In this document: positions 8,383-16,710 of the stretch, one piece after another
Position numbering within the stretch: the first letter of the stretch is position 1
Layout of the letters: the number at the start of each line of letters is the position of its first letter
Made by a program: the position numbers and the translations under genes
Assembly (NCBI RefSeq): GCF_900156475.1
Contig: NZ_FTNR01000012.1
Coordinates: 1-64,000, forward strand
DNA from: Natronorubrum thiooxidans
GTDB lineage: Archaea; Halobacteriota; Halobacteria; Halobacteriales; Natrialbaceae
DNA: 64,000 nucleotides
Direction of reading: 5' to 3'
Notes under the pieces: generated by a model
What the model saw: only the letters and a program-made list of their open reading frames with translations
Told to the model about the DNA's origin: nothing
Databases searched by the model: none

Positions 8383-9846
8383 TCAGAAGACGTCGTTTGC
8401 CTCGAGCTGGCCGTCGCGAACGACTCCTCTGGCGGTTCGTTCCTCGCCGAGGCCGACATCGACGTCCGTCTCGACGCTCATCGTCGTCTCGCCGTCGTCG
8501 AGCACGACCGGATCGCCGGCCTGGACGACGACGCCGGTGAACTCGAGTTCCTCACCATCCGTTGGTTCGCCCGTGTCGCCGGTGTCGTCGGTCGCCGCTG
8601 CCGAGTCGTCGGGTGCAGCGCTTGCACTGTCCGTGTCGCCGTCACCGCTCCCGTCAGCGCCGGCAAACGCTGAGAGGCCGGCATTCTGGTCGCCCGAGTC
8701 GCTCGCCTCACTCGAATCGTCCCCGTCGGCCGTTGCCGATTCGGACTCGAGGACCGTAATCGTCGACTGCCAGCCCGCGGAGGCCTCGAGGTCGTCCTGC
8801 CAGCCGTCCTGAATCTCGACGTCACCCAGTGCGACCTCGTCGCCGGGGCCGATATCGCGATCTGCCTTGTCACCCCAGAGCGCGACGCGGATGTCGTCGG
8901 TCGCGTCCTGGACGCGGATGTTCCGGACCTGTCCCTCTGAGCCGTCGTCGCGGTCGAACGTTCGCTTCGGATCGGCCGAGCGGACAACGCCGGCGATATC
9001 GACTGTTTGGCCGATCTCAACATCCTCGATCGGCGTGCTTTCGGGAACGTACTCGACGTCTTCGTCGACTGCCTCGACAGCACCACGGTTGCCGACGTGG
9101 AGTTCGAGACTGCCGTCCCGTTCTTTGACGTAACCGTCGATCACCTCGACGGTCGTGTTCGATTCGATCTCCGTCGCGAGGTCGGCCTGCTCGTCCCATA
9201 GCGTTACGCGCACGCGCCCGGTGGAATCACCGAGCGTGAGGTTCGACACTTTTCCTTCGGAGCCGTCGTCGCGGTCGAAGGTGCGAACGCTGTCGGTATC
9301 GAGGACGAGCCCGACGAGATTAACGTTCGAGAGGCCAAGCGAGAGCGCCTCGACGGTGTGAGTGTCGCTGACCTGCACCGCATCGATTTCTTCGTCCGGA
9401 TCGGGTTCGACCTGATCGACGCTGACCTCGACGCCGCTAAACCCTTCTTTCGGGCGGCCCTTGATCCGCAACACCTGTCCTTCCTCGAGTTCATTGATCG
9501 CCGCTTCGGCATGCTCATCCCAGAAGGCTGCCCGCACGGCACCGGTCTCGTCGGCGACTTCGACGTTGACGACGCGGCCGTCTTCGTCCTCGCCATCGCG
9601 TTCGAACGTGCGAACCTCACCGATGCTGGTGACTTTGGCGACGAACTTCGCTTCCTCCATTCCGGGTTCGATATCGGCGATCCCACCGACCTCGCTCTCG
9701 CCGACCTCGTGAGCGATGAGCATCGCCGCCGTCTCCTCGTCTGCGAGTCCACCCATCTGCTCGACTTTCTCCTCGACGGCCTCGCGAAACTCCTCGAGAG
9801 AAACGTCGGCCTCGAGGTCTTCATATACGCCCTCGATGTCGCTCAT
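8383..9846 (-). CDS. rpaC: Single-stranded DNA-binding protein, replication protein A (RpaC type)
   Basis: A 487-aa RPA with three consecutive OB-folds. Repeating signatures mark each fold: VRTFERDGEDEDGRVVNVEV..AFWDEHA, VRTFDRDDGSEGKVSNLTL..TLWDEQA and KRTFDRDDGSEGQVRNIRV..ALWGDKA. A low-complexity acidic linker (about 370-435) joins a shorter C-terminal beta-rich segment. The start at 9846 (MSDIEGVYEDLE) follows a TATA-like CTTATGC about 28 bases upstream, whereas 9936 would add 30 unconserved residues. RpaC is the essential RPA in Haloferax and is likewise encoded close to the histone gene there. It protects ssDNA in replication and repair. Confidence 0.93.
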   Translation of the reverse strand: MSDIEGVYEDLEADVSLEEFREAVEEKVEQMGGLADEETAAMLIAHEVGESEVGGIADIEPGMEEAKFVAKVTSIGEVRTFERDGEDEDGRVVNVEVADETGAVRAAFWDEHAEAAINELEEGQVLRIKGRPKEGFSGVEVSVDQVEPDPDEEIDAVQVSDTHTVEALSLGLSNVNLVGLVLDTDSVRTFDRDDGSEGKVSNLTLGDSTGRVRVTLWDEQADLATEIESNTTVEVIDGYVKERDGSLELHVGNRGAVEAVDEDVEYVPESTPIEDVEIGQTVDIAGVVRSADPKRTFDRDDGSEGQVRNIRVQDATDDIRVALWGDKADRDIGPGDEVALGDVEIQDGWQDDLEASAGWQSTITVLESESATADGDDSSEASDSGDQNAGLSAFAGADGSGDGDTDSASAAPDDSAAATDDTGDTGEPTDGEELEFTGVVVQAGDPVVLDDGETTMSVETDVDVGLGEERTARGVVRDGQLEANDVF

Positions 9847-10155
9847 TCTATGCTCGTGCATGGGTAGCCCGCGCATAAGCATTGTCCATTCGGTGTGTTT
9901 GCCCCCATCGACCGATCCGAACCGATCGGTGTACACTGCTCACTCGAGGTCTCGTTTGCCCGGCCGACCGGACAGCGATCGCGTCCGAACGCATACCCCT
10001 GCTGGCCCCGTCTCAGTATATAAACCCACGTGTCGGACGGCCAACGTAACACGGTGTCGTGACAGTCTAAGACACGCACGATCGGGCGATATCGACCGCA
10101 TGCGGCGACTTCCTTTCGAAAGGCCTTTAATGTCCACGCGGTTACGATGAGATGA

Positions 10156-10228
10156 GTCCTGGTAGGGTAGTGGACTATCCTCTTGGCTTGCGGAGCCAGG
10201 GACCGGAGTTCAAATCTCCGTCAGGACG
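10156..10228 (+). tRNA. tRNA-Arg (GCG)
   Basis: GTCCTGG pairs with TCAGGAC (one G-T pair), then discriminator G. The anticodon stem TTGGC/GCCAG encloses loop TTGCGGA with anticodon GCG, which reads the CGC/CGU arginine codons. The T-arm is CGGAG-TTCAAAT-CTCCG. A TATA-like CTTTAATG lies about 30 bases upstream. Its last 13 bases recur 152 bases downstream (see the adjoining repeat). Confidence 0.95.
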
Positions 10229-10380
10229 CTCACTTATCGCGGGCGCTTCACGTTGTTCAGCGCCCGCTCTCGTGTTCGATCCTGACGTGCCCACCGCTCA
10301 CTTCGTCACCGGCGGCGAAGCCGCCGGTTTCCAGCGGGACCTTCGGTCCCGCCCGGTTCGCGTTGGACTCCGTCAGGACG
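10216..10380 (+). repeat. 13-base copy of the tRNA-Arg 3' end bounding three perfect hairpins
   Basis: CTCCGTCAGGACG, the last 13 bases of tRNA-Arg (10216-10228), occurs again at 10368-10380. Between the copies are three perfect inverted repeats: GCGGGCGCT/AGCGCCCGC (10239-10267, 11-base loop), ACCGGCGGC-GAA-GCCGCCGGT (10308-10328) and GCGGGACC-TTC-GGTCCCGC (10334-10352). The second copy runs into six Ts. A tRNA-end duplication is what site-specific integration leaves, and the hairpins could be terminators, a structured RNA or the remnant of a mobile element. No coding sequence is visible between the copies. Confidence 0.6.
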
Positions 10381-10458
10381 TTTTTTCGAACACAACCACA
10401 GCGAATGAAGTCGATCAAATCACAAAACACATCTCGATACGTCAACAATTCATACTGA

Positions 10459-11664
10459 ATGCCCTCCAGACGAGAGTTCCTCCTCGGAGTCGGAGTCGCG
10501 GGTACCGCCACAGTCGCCGGCTGCCTCGGTAGCCGCACCGACGAGCCGGGAACCGACGACGACTACGCGTGGCCGACTGTCGGTGCCGATCTTCGGAACT
10601 CGAGAACCATCGCCGACGGCGCGGCACCACGGGACGAGCCGGATGTCGAGTGGCGAGTCGACCTCGAGTCCGCTCTGGCGACCGGCGAACCGACCGTGAC
10701 CGACGACACCGTCTTCGTGAACACGGGACGCGATATCGTCGCGTTCGACAGGGAGACGAGCGAGCGACGCTGGTCGATCGATCCGGAGAACGAGCCCTAC
10801 TCGTACCAGGGCTCACCGACGGTGTTCGACGACACGGCCTACGTTCCAGAGCGCGAGGTACTGACGGCCCGCGACCTCGAGACGGGCGAGGCTGACTGGA
10901 CGTTCGAACTCGAACGAATCATCAGCGAGAGCGCCCTCACGGTAACGGACACCGACGACGGTCGCGTCTACGTGGCTGGTGGCAACGCCGTCCACGCCCT
11001 CGACGCGAAAAGTGGCGAGGAACTGTGGGAACAGGAGTTGCTCGGCATTGCAAGCTATGCGATCGCGAAGTACGCCGACTGGCTGTTCATCGCGACCAAG
11101 GGCGGCGAACTGTACCGCATCAACCGCTGGGAAGGCCGCGTCGAGTGGCGACGGACGATCGAGGCTGGCATTGCGAGTGCGCCGATCGTGCTCACCTCAA
11201 GCGACCGCCGGCTCGGACACGGTGTCGCGATCGCGGACGGTGACGGATCAGTCATCTACTTCGATAGCAGCGGGAAACGCGAGTGGCAGACGGATCTCGG
11301 CGGCTTCGGAAACGACGGGCTCGCGATCGGCCACCGGACCGTCCTCGCCCGCTCGGGTTCGACGCTGTACGCGCTTGACGCGAACGACGGGGACAACCTG
11401 TGGCGAGCCGACATCGGACGCAGCTCCCGGAACCCACCGATTATCGTCGGCGATACGGTGTACGTCGGCGGTGACCGACTCCGGGCGTTCGACGTCGGTG
11501 GCGGATACGGGATTCGATCACTGCGGATCGGCGGGCAGCGGTTCGACCGCGAGGCAACAGGCGACGTCAACTACGTGACTGCGGCCGATGGGAAGCTGTT
11601 CGTGACGACGGACGTCGGTCGGTTCGAGGGCGATGACACGGCGGCATTGCTCGTGCTCTCGTAG
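10459..11664 (+). CDS. Tat-exported lipoprotein with PQQ-like beta-propeller repeats
   Basis: A 401-aa secreted protein. The N-terminus has the twin-arginine SRREFLLG, a hydrophobic stretch and lipobox VAGC (Cys about 21), so it should be exported by Tat and anchored by a lipid. The body is made of repeating blades with Trp-containing turns (VEWRVDLESAL, ERRWSIDPEN, EADWTFELE, EELWEQELL, VEWRRTIEA, REWQTDLGG, DNLWRADIG), typical of the BamB/PQQ-binding-like propeller family. In haloarchaea these are common surface proteins and need not bind PQQ. It is alone in its direction, with a spacer of about 60 bases to the next gene. Confidence 0.88.
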   Translation: MPSRREFLLGVGVAGTATVAGCLGSRTDEPGTDDDYAWPTVGADLRNSRTIADGAAPRDEPDVEWRVDLESALATGEPTVTDDTVFVNTGRDIVAFDRETSERRWSIDPENEPYSYQGSPTVFDDTAYVPEREVLTARDLETGEADWTFELERIISESALTVTDTDDGRVYVAGGNAVHALDAKSGEELWEQELLGIASYAIAKYADWLFIATKGGELYRINRWEGRVEWRRTIEAGIASAPIVLTSSDRRLGHGVAIADGDGSVIYFDSSGKREWQTDLGGFGNDGLAIGHRTVLARSGSTLYALDANDGDNLWRADIGRSSRNPPIIVGDTVYVGGDRLRAFDVGGGYGIRSLRIGGQRFDREATGDVNYVTAADGKLFVTTDVGRFEGDDTAALLVLS

Positions 11665-11723
11665 GATCCCGGGAGGTGCCTGCATGGGGCCTACTCGTCT
11701 CGAGAGACCATCCGAAACATAGA

Positions 11724-12620
11724 ATGAGCGAACGACACGCACGAGCGAACTGTGAAAGCGACGGCGAAACGAACTCGGCCACCGTCAGCCGCCGTCGAGT
11801 GCTTCGGACGACGGCCGCCACGGCGGTTGGCGCTGGCGGCCTCGCTGGAGCGACCGGATCGGCGTCGGCGTCGGAATTTACGGGCTGTGACGACTGGGAA
11901 AAGCCACCGGCGGAGTATCTGGAGCTCGATCTCACCAGCGGCAATCCGACGGCGTCGAATATCGACGCCCTCGAGGGCGAGGAGGAGGTCGTCGTCTTCG
12001 TCCACGGCTGGTACGGCCTCGAGGAAAGTACCGCACAGGCGTACACGCTGCAGGCGACCCTCAAGGCGAACGACTACGATGTGCCGGTGGTCGCCGCGTC
12101 GTGGGACGCGGACACGCCGAACTACTGGCGCGCCGAAGACGATGCCGAAACGGCCGGTGAGCGGCTCGCATCGTGGCTCGAGGCCGATCACATCGATCTT
12201 GAGGACACTACTGTCCGGCTGGTAGGGCACTCACTCGGCGGGCGGGTCTGTCTCGAGACGCTCACCGCGCTGGAGGAGGAACCAGTCGAAACCGTCGCAC
12301 TGGTCGGCACTGCCGCCGACGACGATTCGGTCTGTACGGACGGGACGTACACGGACGGAATCGAAACCGGTGCTCGAGCGGTCTACAACTACCACTCGGA
12401 GAACGACGATAGCGTCTGTTATGGCTACGGCGTCGTCTCGCTCTCGAGTGGGCTCGGCTGTGGCGGCACAGACTGCAGCAGTGGCTTGATTACCGACGAC
12501 AGCGGCTCGACGCCGGGCAACTACACCGACGTCGACGTCACCGACGAGGTCGACGACCACTGCGACTATACAAAACCAGACCGCGGGTGTGTCCCACAGA
12601 TCGTCAACGATTTCGAGTGA
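11724..12620 (+). CDS. Tat-exported alpha/beta hydrolase (lipase/esterase-like)
   Basis: A 298-aa protein starting at MSERHARANCES. It has a twin-arginine signal (SRRRVLRTTAATAVGAGG) and a probable cleavage near ASA-SEF. The mature part has the alpha/beta-hydrolase oxyanion segment VVVFVHGWYG and nucleophile elbow GHSLGG (Ser about 175). An Asp and a His later in the chain can complete the triad. The C-terminal third is rich in Cys (eight or more), unusual for a haloarchaeal protein and suggestive of disulfides outside the cell. ATG 11724 is preferred over 11676 because the signal peptide then has a normal n-region. The substrate is unknown. Confidence 0.85.
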   Translation: MSERHARANCESDGETNSATVSRRRVLRTTAATAVGAGGLAGATGSASASEFTGCDDWEKPPAEYLELDLTSGNPTASNIDALEGEEEVVVFVHGWYGLEESTAQAYTLQATLKANDYDVPVVAASWDADTPNYWRAEDDAETAGERLASWLEADHIDLEDTTVRLVGHSLGGRVCLETLTALEEEPVETVALVGTAADDDSVCTDGTYTDGIETGARAVYNYHSENDDSVCYGYGVVSLSSGLGCGGTDCSSGLITDDSGSTPGNYTDVDVTDEVDDHCDYTKPDRGCVPQIVNDFE

Positions 12621-12674
12621 ACGGTGGACGAATCCGTTCGAGTCGAGAGCGTCGTCACTCGAGGTCTGAAACTG

Positions 12675-13214
12675 GGTGAGAGGAGTAAGCCCCCTTCTGT
12701 TCATCCCGGCATTCGGCTGAGCGTCCGCACCGTCCACGGCGAGGCCGCGGGGTGTTCGGGCTACCACGGCACGGACTTGCACCGGTGAGGATTCGCCGTT
12801 CCATCGATCCTCGGCCGTCTGTGTGTGGTCGATCGCGCCAGTATCGCCGGCAGTTGCCGGCTGCGACTCGCGGGTTCGCTGAGGAAGCGAACCGCGTCCG
12901 CGATCCACGGGTTCGAACCGTGAGCAGTCGATCACACACCCTCTGCGGGTCAACTCCCCTTCCTCTCGGTCGGGTTCGCACGCATCATTGGTCGGGCCGA
13001 GACGTGTCGTTTCTGTTCCAGAGCCAGCGGTCTCCCGCTCCGGACTTGCGCCCGGTCACCTGCCCGAACAGGTGGGGGGACTTTCCTCGCGAGCGTAATG
13101 CATCCCGACGGGATGGATCACGTTTGGAGCGGTGTGCGACTCGCGGAGTCACACGACGCTGGACAGCCGCGTCGTTGCCGACACAGCCACCGCGGCAGCC
13201 AGGCTCTCTCTCCC
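12675..13214 (-). ncRNA. rnpB: RNase P RNA (archaeal type A)
   Basis: The minus strand carries both universal RNase P core motifs: GAGGAAAGTCCCCCCAC (complement of about 13075-13091; P4 5' strand/CR-I) and, near the 3' end, ACAGAAGGGGGCTTAC (about 12686-12701; CR-V, P4 3' strand). A 5' GGGAGAG near 13214 can pair with CTCCTCTC at about 12678-12685 to form P1. A TATA-like TTATT lies about 28 bases upstream of 13214. The RNA removes 5' leaders from tRNA precursors. At roughly 540 bases it is longer than most archaeal examples. Ends are approximate. Open reading frames across it are artefacts. Confidence 0.93.
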
Positions 13215-13319
13215 AGTCGTTATAGGACCGTGCGCGGAATAAGTCCCCCGGTCGCCGTGGGACGTGATCCCCAGACGGAATAGAAGCGCTTTAGGACGTC
13301 ACCAGCCATGTACAGTTGT

Positions 13320-13919
13320 ATGTCCCAGCGACAGGGCGTCAACCTTTCCTACGAAGACGGTGCACGCGCCGTCGAACTCGCGCGTGAATCCGTCGAATCT
13401 TACGTACAACACGGCCAACGAGAACAACCGGGTAGCATGCGCGAGGCCTTTTACGAGCGAACCGGCGCATTCGTCCGCCTCGAGTCGACACGGGGCCGCG
13501 GCAGCCTGCGTGGCTGTGCCGGCGGCTATCAGTCGGACGACCAGCTTGGACACGTCATCGTCGACGCGGCGATCGAGGCCGCAAGCGAGGACTCGTGTAG
13601 CTCCGAGGTGACACCCTCAGAACTCCCAAACCTCACCGTCTCGGTCTGTACCGTCAAGAGCGTCATCCTGACTGACGACCCGCTGGCCGACCTCGAGCTT
13701 GGAACCCACGGCGTCGCCATCGACGGCGGCGAGGGGGGGTGGCTCTATCCGACGGTTCCCGTCGAGAACGGCTGGAGTGCCCGCGAATATCTCGATCGCA
13801 CGTGCCGGAAAGCCAAACTCGCACCGGGTGCGTGGCAGGACGACGACGTCATCGTCACGCTGTTTGAAGGACAGGTGTTCCGCGAGCGCGAAGCCGACGG
13901 CAGCATCGAAGAACTATAA
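13320..13919 (+). CDS. AMMECR1-domain protein (TIGR00296 type)
   Basis: A 199-aa protein of the widely conserved AMMECR1 family. It shows the diagnostic LRGCAGG motif (family core LRGCIG) and the order GAFVRLES..RGSLRGCAGG..DAAIEAASED..LPNLTVSVCTV..LGTHGVAIDGGEGGWLYPTVPVE. The biochemical function is unknown; a two-subdomain fold with a conserved cleft suggests binding or catalysis on a nucleic acid or small molecule. I chose ATG 13320 (MSQRQGVNLS) over 13308 because homologues commonly begin this way. It is convergent with the nicotinate phosphoribosyltransferase gene. Confidence 0.9.
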   Translation: MSQRQGVNLSYEDGARAVELARESVESYVQHGQREQPGSMREAFYERTGAFVRLESTRGRGSLRGCAGGYQSDDQLGHVIVDAAIEAASEDSCSSEVTPSELPNLTVSVCTVKSVILTDDPLADLELGTHGVAIDGGEGGWLYPTVPVENGWSAREYLDRTCRKAKLAPGAWQDDDVIVTLFEGQVFREREADGSIEEL

Positions 13920-14010
13920 CGAACACTGCGGTACGTAGTAGCACCTCGCACGAGTCGTTCCGACACAGCATCTTCTGGTAGCGATCGATCTCGGAGAGCC
14001 GTCGCTCGAG

Positions 14011-15174
14011 TCAGCGCTCGGTCGGTTGCCGGAAGCCAACTGTGTGGGCGTCGGCCAGACACCGCTCGGTCGCTGCCTCGAGGTCGAACTCACGAACGAT
14101 CTCGCCGTCCCGAACCAGTGGCTCGAGCAGCGAGTCACTGTTGTCCGGTCCGTCACTGTCGGCCAGCGCGACGTGGTGGCCCCCGTCTGCGGTGCGGTAC
14201 ACGTCTTTCACGCCGGAGAGTTTGCCCCGCTTTGAGATTGGGTCGCCTTCAATAGCGACGATATCAAGGCTGAAGTCGACCGAGTCGGCGCTCGTGATGT
14301 GGCTGCCGACGCCGAAGCCGTCGGCGACGTCACGCAGGGTTTCGATCGCGGCAGCATCGAGCCCGCCGCTACAGAAAATATCGACGTCCTCGTGGCCGCG
14401 GGCATCGAGTTCCCAGCGGACTTCGCGGATGATGTGTCGAAAGTCGCCGCGACGGGAGCCCGTGGTGTCGATCCGAACGCCGTCGAGGTCGTCGCCGAGC
14501 GTCTCGGCGGCGAGCAGACTCTCGCTTTTCTCGTCCCAGAAGGTATCAGTGAGAGCGATCCGGGGGACGTCCTCGCCGACGGCCTCGTCGAAGGCGCGCC
14601 ACGCCTCGGCCTGGTTGCCCTCGCCGAAACAGAACATGAGCGCGTGTGGCATCGTCCCGCCCGCCTCGCGACCGAGAATCTCGCCCGCGGCGACGTGGGA
14701 GAAGCCGTCGAGACCGGCGAGCAACGCGGCGCGTTCGACCGTCGCGGCGATCGAGGGGTGGACGTGGCGCGCACCAAAGGAGAGGACGGTCGAATCGGGG
14801 GCTGCCAGTCGCGCCTCGAGGGCGGCCGTCGCAAAGCCACTGGGCTGGGATAAAAAGCCGAGCAGCGAGGTCTCGAGTGCGGCGAACTCGAGGTAGGGGC
14901 CCTCGATCCGCATCACTGGCCCGCCGTCGAACAGCTGGCCGTCGGGCAAGGCATCGATATCGACGTCGCGACCCTCGAACAGCGTGGCGACGTCTTTGAT
15001 GCCGGTAACGACCTCGAACGAACCGGTGGAGAACTGATCAGCGGTTACCTCGGCGACGACGTGGGGGTTTTTGCCCGCGTGCTCGAGGGTGGTGTGCGTG
15101 CGCTCGAAGTACGCATCCGTCGCGCGGCCCTCGAGGATCGCCGCCGCTGGGACGGTTCCGAACGGGTTTGACAT
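14011..15174 (-). CDS. Nicotinate phosphoribosyltransferase
   Basis: A 387-aa enzyme that converts nicotinate and PRPP to nicotinate mononucleotide in NAD salvage. Typical features are the N-terminal ATDAYFERTHTTLE, the ETSLLGFLSQPSGFATAA helix, the SFGARHVHP loop with the conserved His, the IALTDTFWDEK segment, the VRIDTTGSRRGD phosphate-binding strand, and IFCSGGLD before FGVGSHI. Nicotinamidase-like hydrolase at 18560 would provide nicotinate, so both salvage steps are encoded within 5 kb, though not in one operon. Length is normal for archaeal members. Confidence 0.93.
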   Translation of the reverse strand: MSNPFGTVPAAAILEGRATDAYFERTHTTLEHAGKNPHVVAEVTADQFSTGSFEVVTGIKDVATLFEGRDVDIDALPDGQLFDGGPVMRIEGPYLEFAALETSLLGFLSQPSGFATAALEARLAAPDSTVLSFGARHVHPSIAATVERAALLAGLDGFSHVAAGEILGREAGGTMPHALMFCFGEGNQAEAWRAFDEAVGEDVPRIALTDTFWDEKSESLLAAETLGDDLDGVRIDTTGSRRGDFRHIIREVRWELDARGHEDVDIFCSGGLDAAAIETLRDVADGFGVGSHITSADSVDFSLDIVAIEGDPISKRGKLSGVKDVYRTADGGHHVALADSDGPDNSDSLLEPLVRDGEIVREFDLEAATERCLADAHTVGFRQPTER

Positions 15175-15204
15175 GTCGACGACTTCCCGTGGGAGGCAAA
15201 TAAG

Positions 15205-16656
15205 CTACCCGTCTCCCAACGCGACCGCTGGCGACGGCATCGTCACGGACGAGGGGATACCGGGCGCTGCCGTCTCGACAGCACCACGCTCCGGCGAGTC
15301 CGTCTCGCTCGCGTGGATCTCTTCGAGGTCGATCGCCAGCGGCGCGCCGACGATTTCGACCGTGTCACCGGAGACGGTAACCCGGTAAGCTCCGCCGAAG
15401 GGCTCGCTGTCGGGGATCCGGTAGGCGTCGTCGACGGCATTGACCGGCGCACCGCCACGGGTCTCGAGGAGGGTTCGGTAGGCGTCGGCGAACGCCTCGG
15501 CGTCCGCGTCGCGTTGCCAGACGAGCGTCCAGACGTGGCCGGTCCGACTTTCGTCGGTCGTGTCCAGATAGACCTGGAAGGTGTCGCCGGCCCAGCCGTC
15601 GGTCGCCGGGTGGGAGTAGTTGTACGGCGAGAGCTCGGTGCTGCCCTCGCTCAACGGTCGATCGATGACGCCGTTTGCCCACAGCGTCGCGAACAGGGTT
15701 GCCTCACCGATCGTCTCCGTGTGGGGGTCGCCGTCGGGGCTGTAGGGCACCCAGTCGTCGCTCGAGCGATCAGGGATCTCGACGGCGACCGGCCCGTCGT
15801 CCGGGTAGCGCTCGGGATGGATCAGCTGGCTGGTGCTTGTCGGGTGGTTCTCGTGGGCGCGATCGACGGCCGCCCAGCCGTCGCGGTCGTGGAGGTGGGC
15901 AACGAACGGTGGTCCCTCGGCGTACGGCGCGTAGATCGAGAGAAACAGGCCGACGTTGAACGGCCGATCGGTCGCCGGCCCATCGTCGGCTGCCGGTCGC
16001 TCGTGGTCGCTCAGACACTGCCACGTTGTGCCACAGCGCTGCTCGTACAGGTGTGGGACGTAGTTCGCCTCGCCCTCGAGCAGCCCGAGTTCGGCCCGCC
16101 GTTCGTCGATCGTCTCGCCGCGGCGTTCGAGGCCGAAGTGTTGATCCTGCAGCGCATGAACCAGTTCGTGGACCAGCGTCTCGCGGTCGATACGGATGCC
16201 GTCGGCGGTGTCGGCTACGATGACGATCCGGTCGTTCGTGTAGTAACCCTGGACAGCGGTGCCGTAGAGGTCGTTTCGCGCCCGGTTGGCGTCCGTTTCG
16301 CCGTCGACGACGAACGCGCCGCGCCAGAGTTCGTTCAGAAAGGGAGAGGCCGATTCGGGCTCACCGCGCTGGCTCAAATACTCGTCTCTGGAAATGACCT
16401 CGAGTTCCACGTCGTGTTTGAACTTCAGTTCGCGGACGACCTCGATTCGGGCCATCGAGCGGTATTTGACGGCCTCGAGTTGGTCCGCAGTAAGGGCCTC
16501 GTTGTCGTCGAACGCGAAGGTATCGTCGTGGGTGTAGTCGCCGACTGCACCGAGTTCGCGGTCAGTGTCGAACTGATCCGGAGACTGAGGGAGCGTACAG
16601 CCCGAGAGTACGACCAGCGCCACGACCGCAAACAGTGCGAGTCGACTCCGTTGCAT
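15205..16656 (-). CDS. Secreted lipoprotein with HELVH metallopeptidase-like motif (Hvo_1808-like)
   Basis: A 483-aa exported protein. The N-terminal signal ends in a lipobox (LSGC, Cys about 20). Residues near 165-180 read LVHELVHALQDQHFGLE; HExxH is the zinc-peptidase motif, and the surrounding pattern is shared with the haloarchaeal Hvo_1808-type surface proteins. A YYTNDRIVIVAD strand precedes it. It is paralogous, block by block, with the next gene upstream (shared KYRSMARIE, VELEVISRDEY and AVQGYY motifs). A third zinc ligand (Glu) is plausible in LGLLEGEANYVPHLYE. Proteolytic activity is inferred. Confidence 0.8.
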   Translation of the reverse strand: MQRSRLALFAVVALVVLSGCTLPQSPDQFDTDRELGAVGDYTHDDTFAFDDNEALTADQLEAVKYRSMARIEVVRELKFKHDVELEVISRDEYLSQRGEPESASPFLNELWRGAFVVDGETDANRARNDLYGTAVQGYYTNDRIVIVADTADGIRIDRETLVHELVHALQDQHFGLERRGETIDERRAELGLLEGEANYVPHLYEQRCGTTWQCLSDHERPAADDGPATDRPFNVGLFLSIYAPYAEGPPFVAHLHDRDGWAAVDRAHENHPTSTSQLIHPERYPDDGPVAVEIPDRSSDDWVPYSPDGDPHTETIGEATLFATLWANGVIDRPLSEGSTELSPYNYSHPATDGWAGDTFQVYLDTTDESRTGHVWTLVWQRDADAEAFADAYRTLLETRGGAPVNAVDDAYRIPDSEPFGGAYRVTVSGDTVEIVGAPLAIDLEEIHASETDSPERGAVETAAPGIPSSVTMPSPAVALGDG

Positions 16657-16710
16657 TGGGGTTTCGTTTCGACGGACGAGTCATATACTGATCGCTGTTT
16701 CGCGTCGTCC

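Noticed and set aside
12231-13225. Several open frames over the RNase P RNA
   Set aside because: The conserved RNase P core motifs explain the sequence; the frames have no protein signature.
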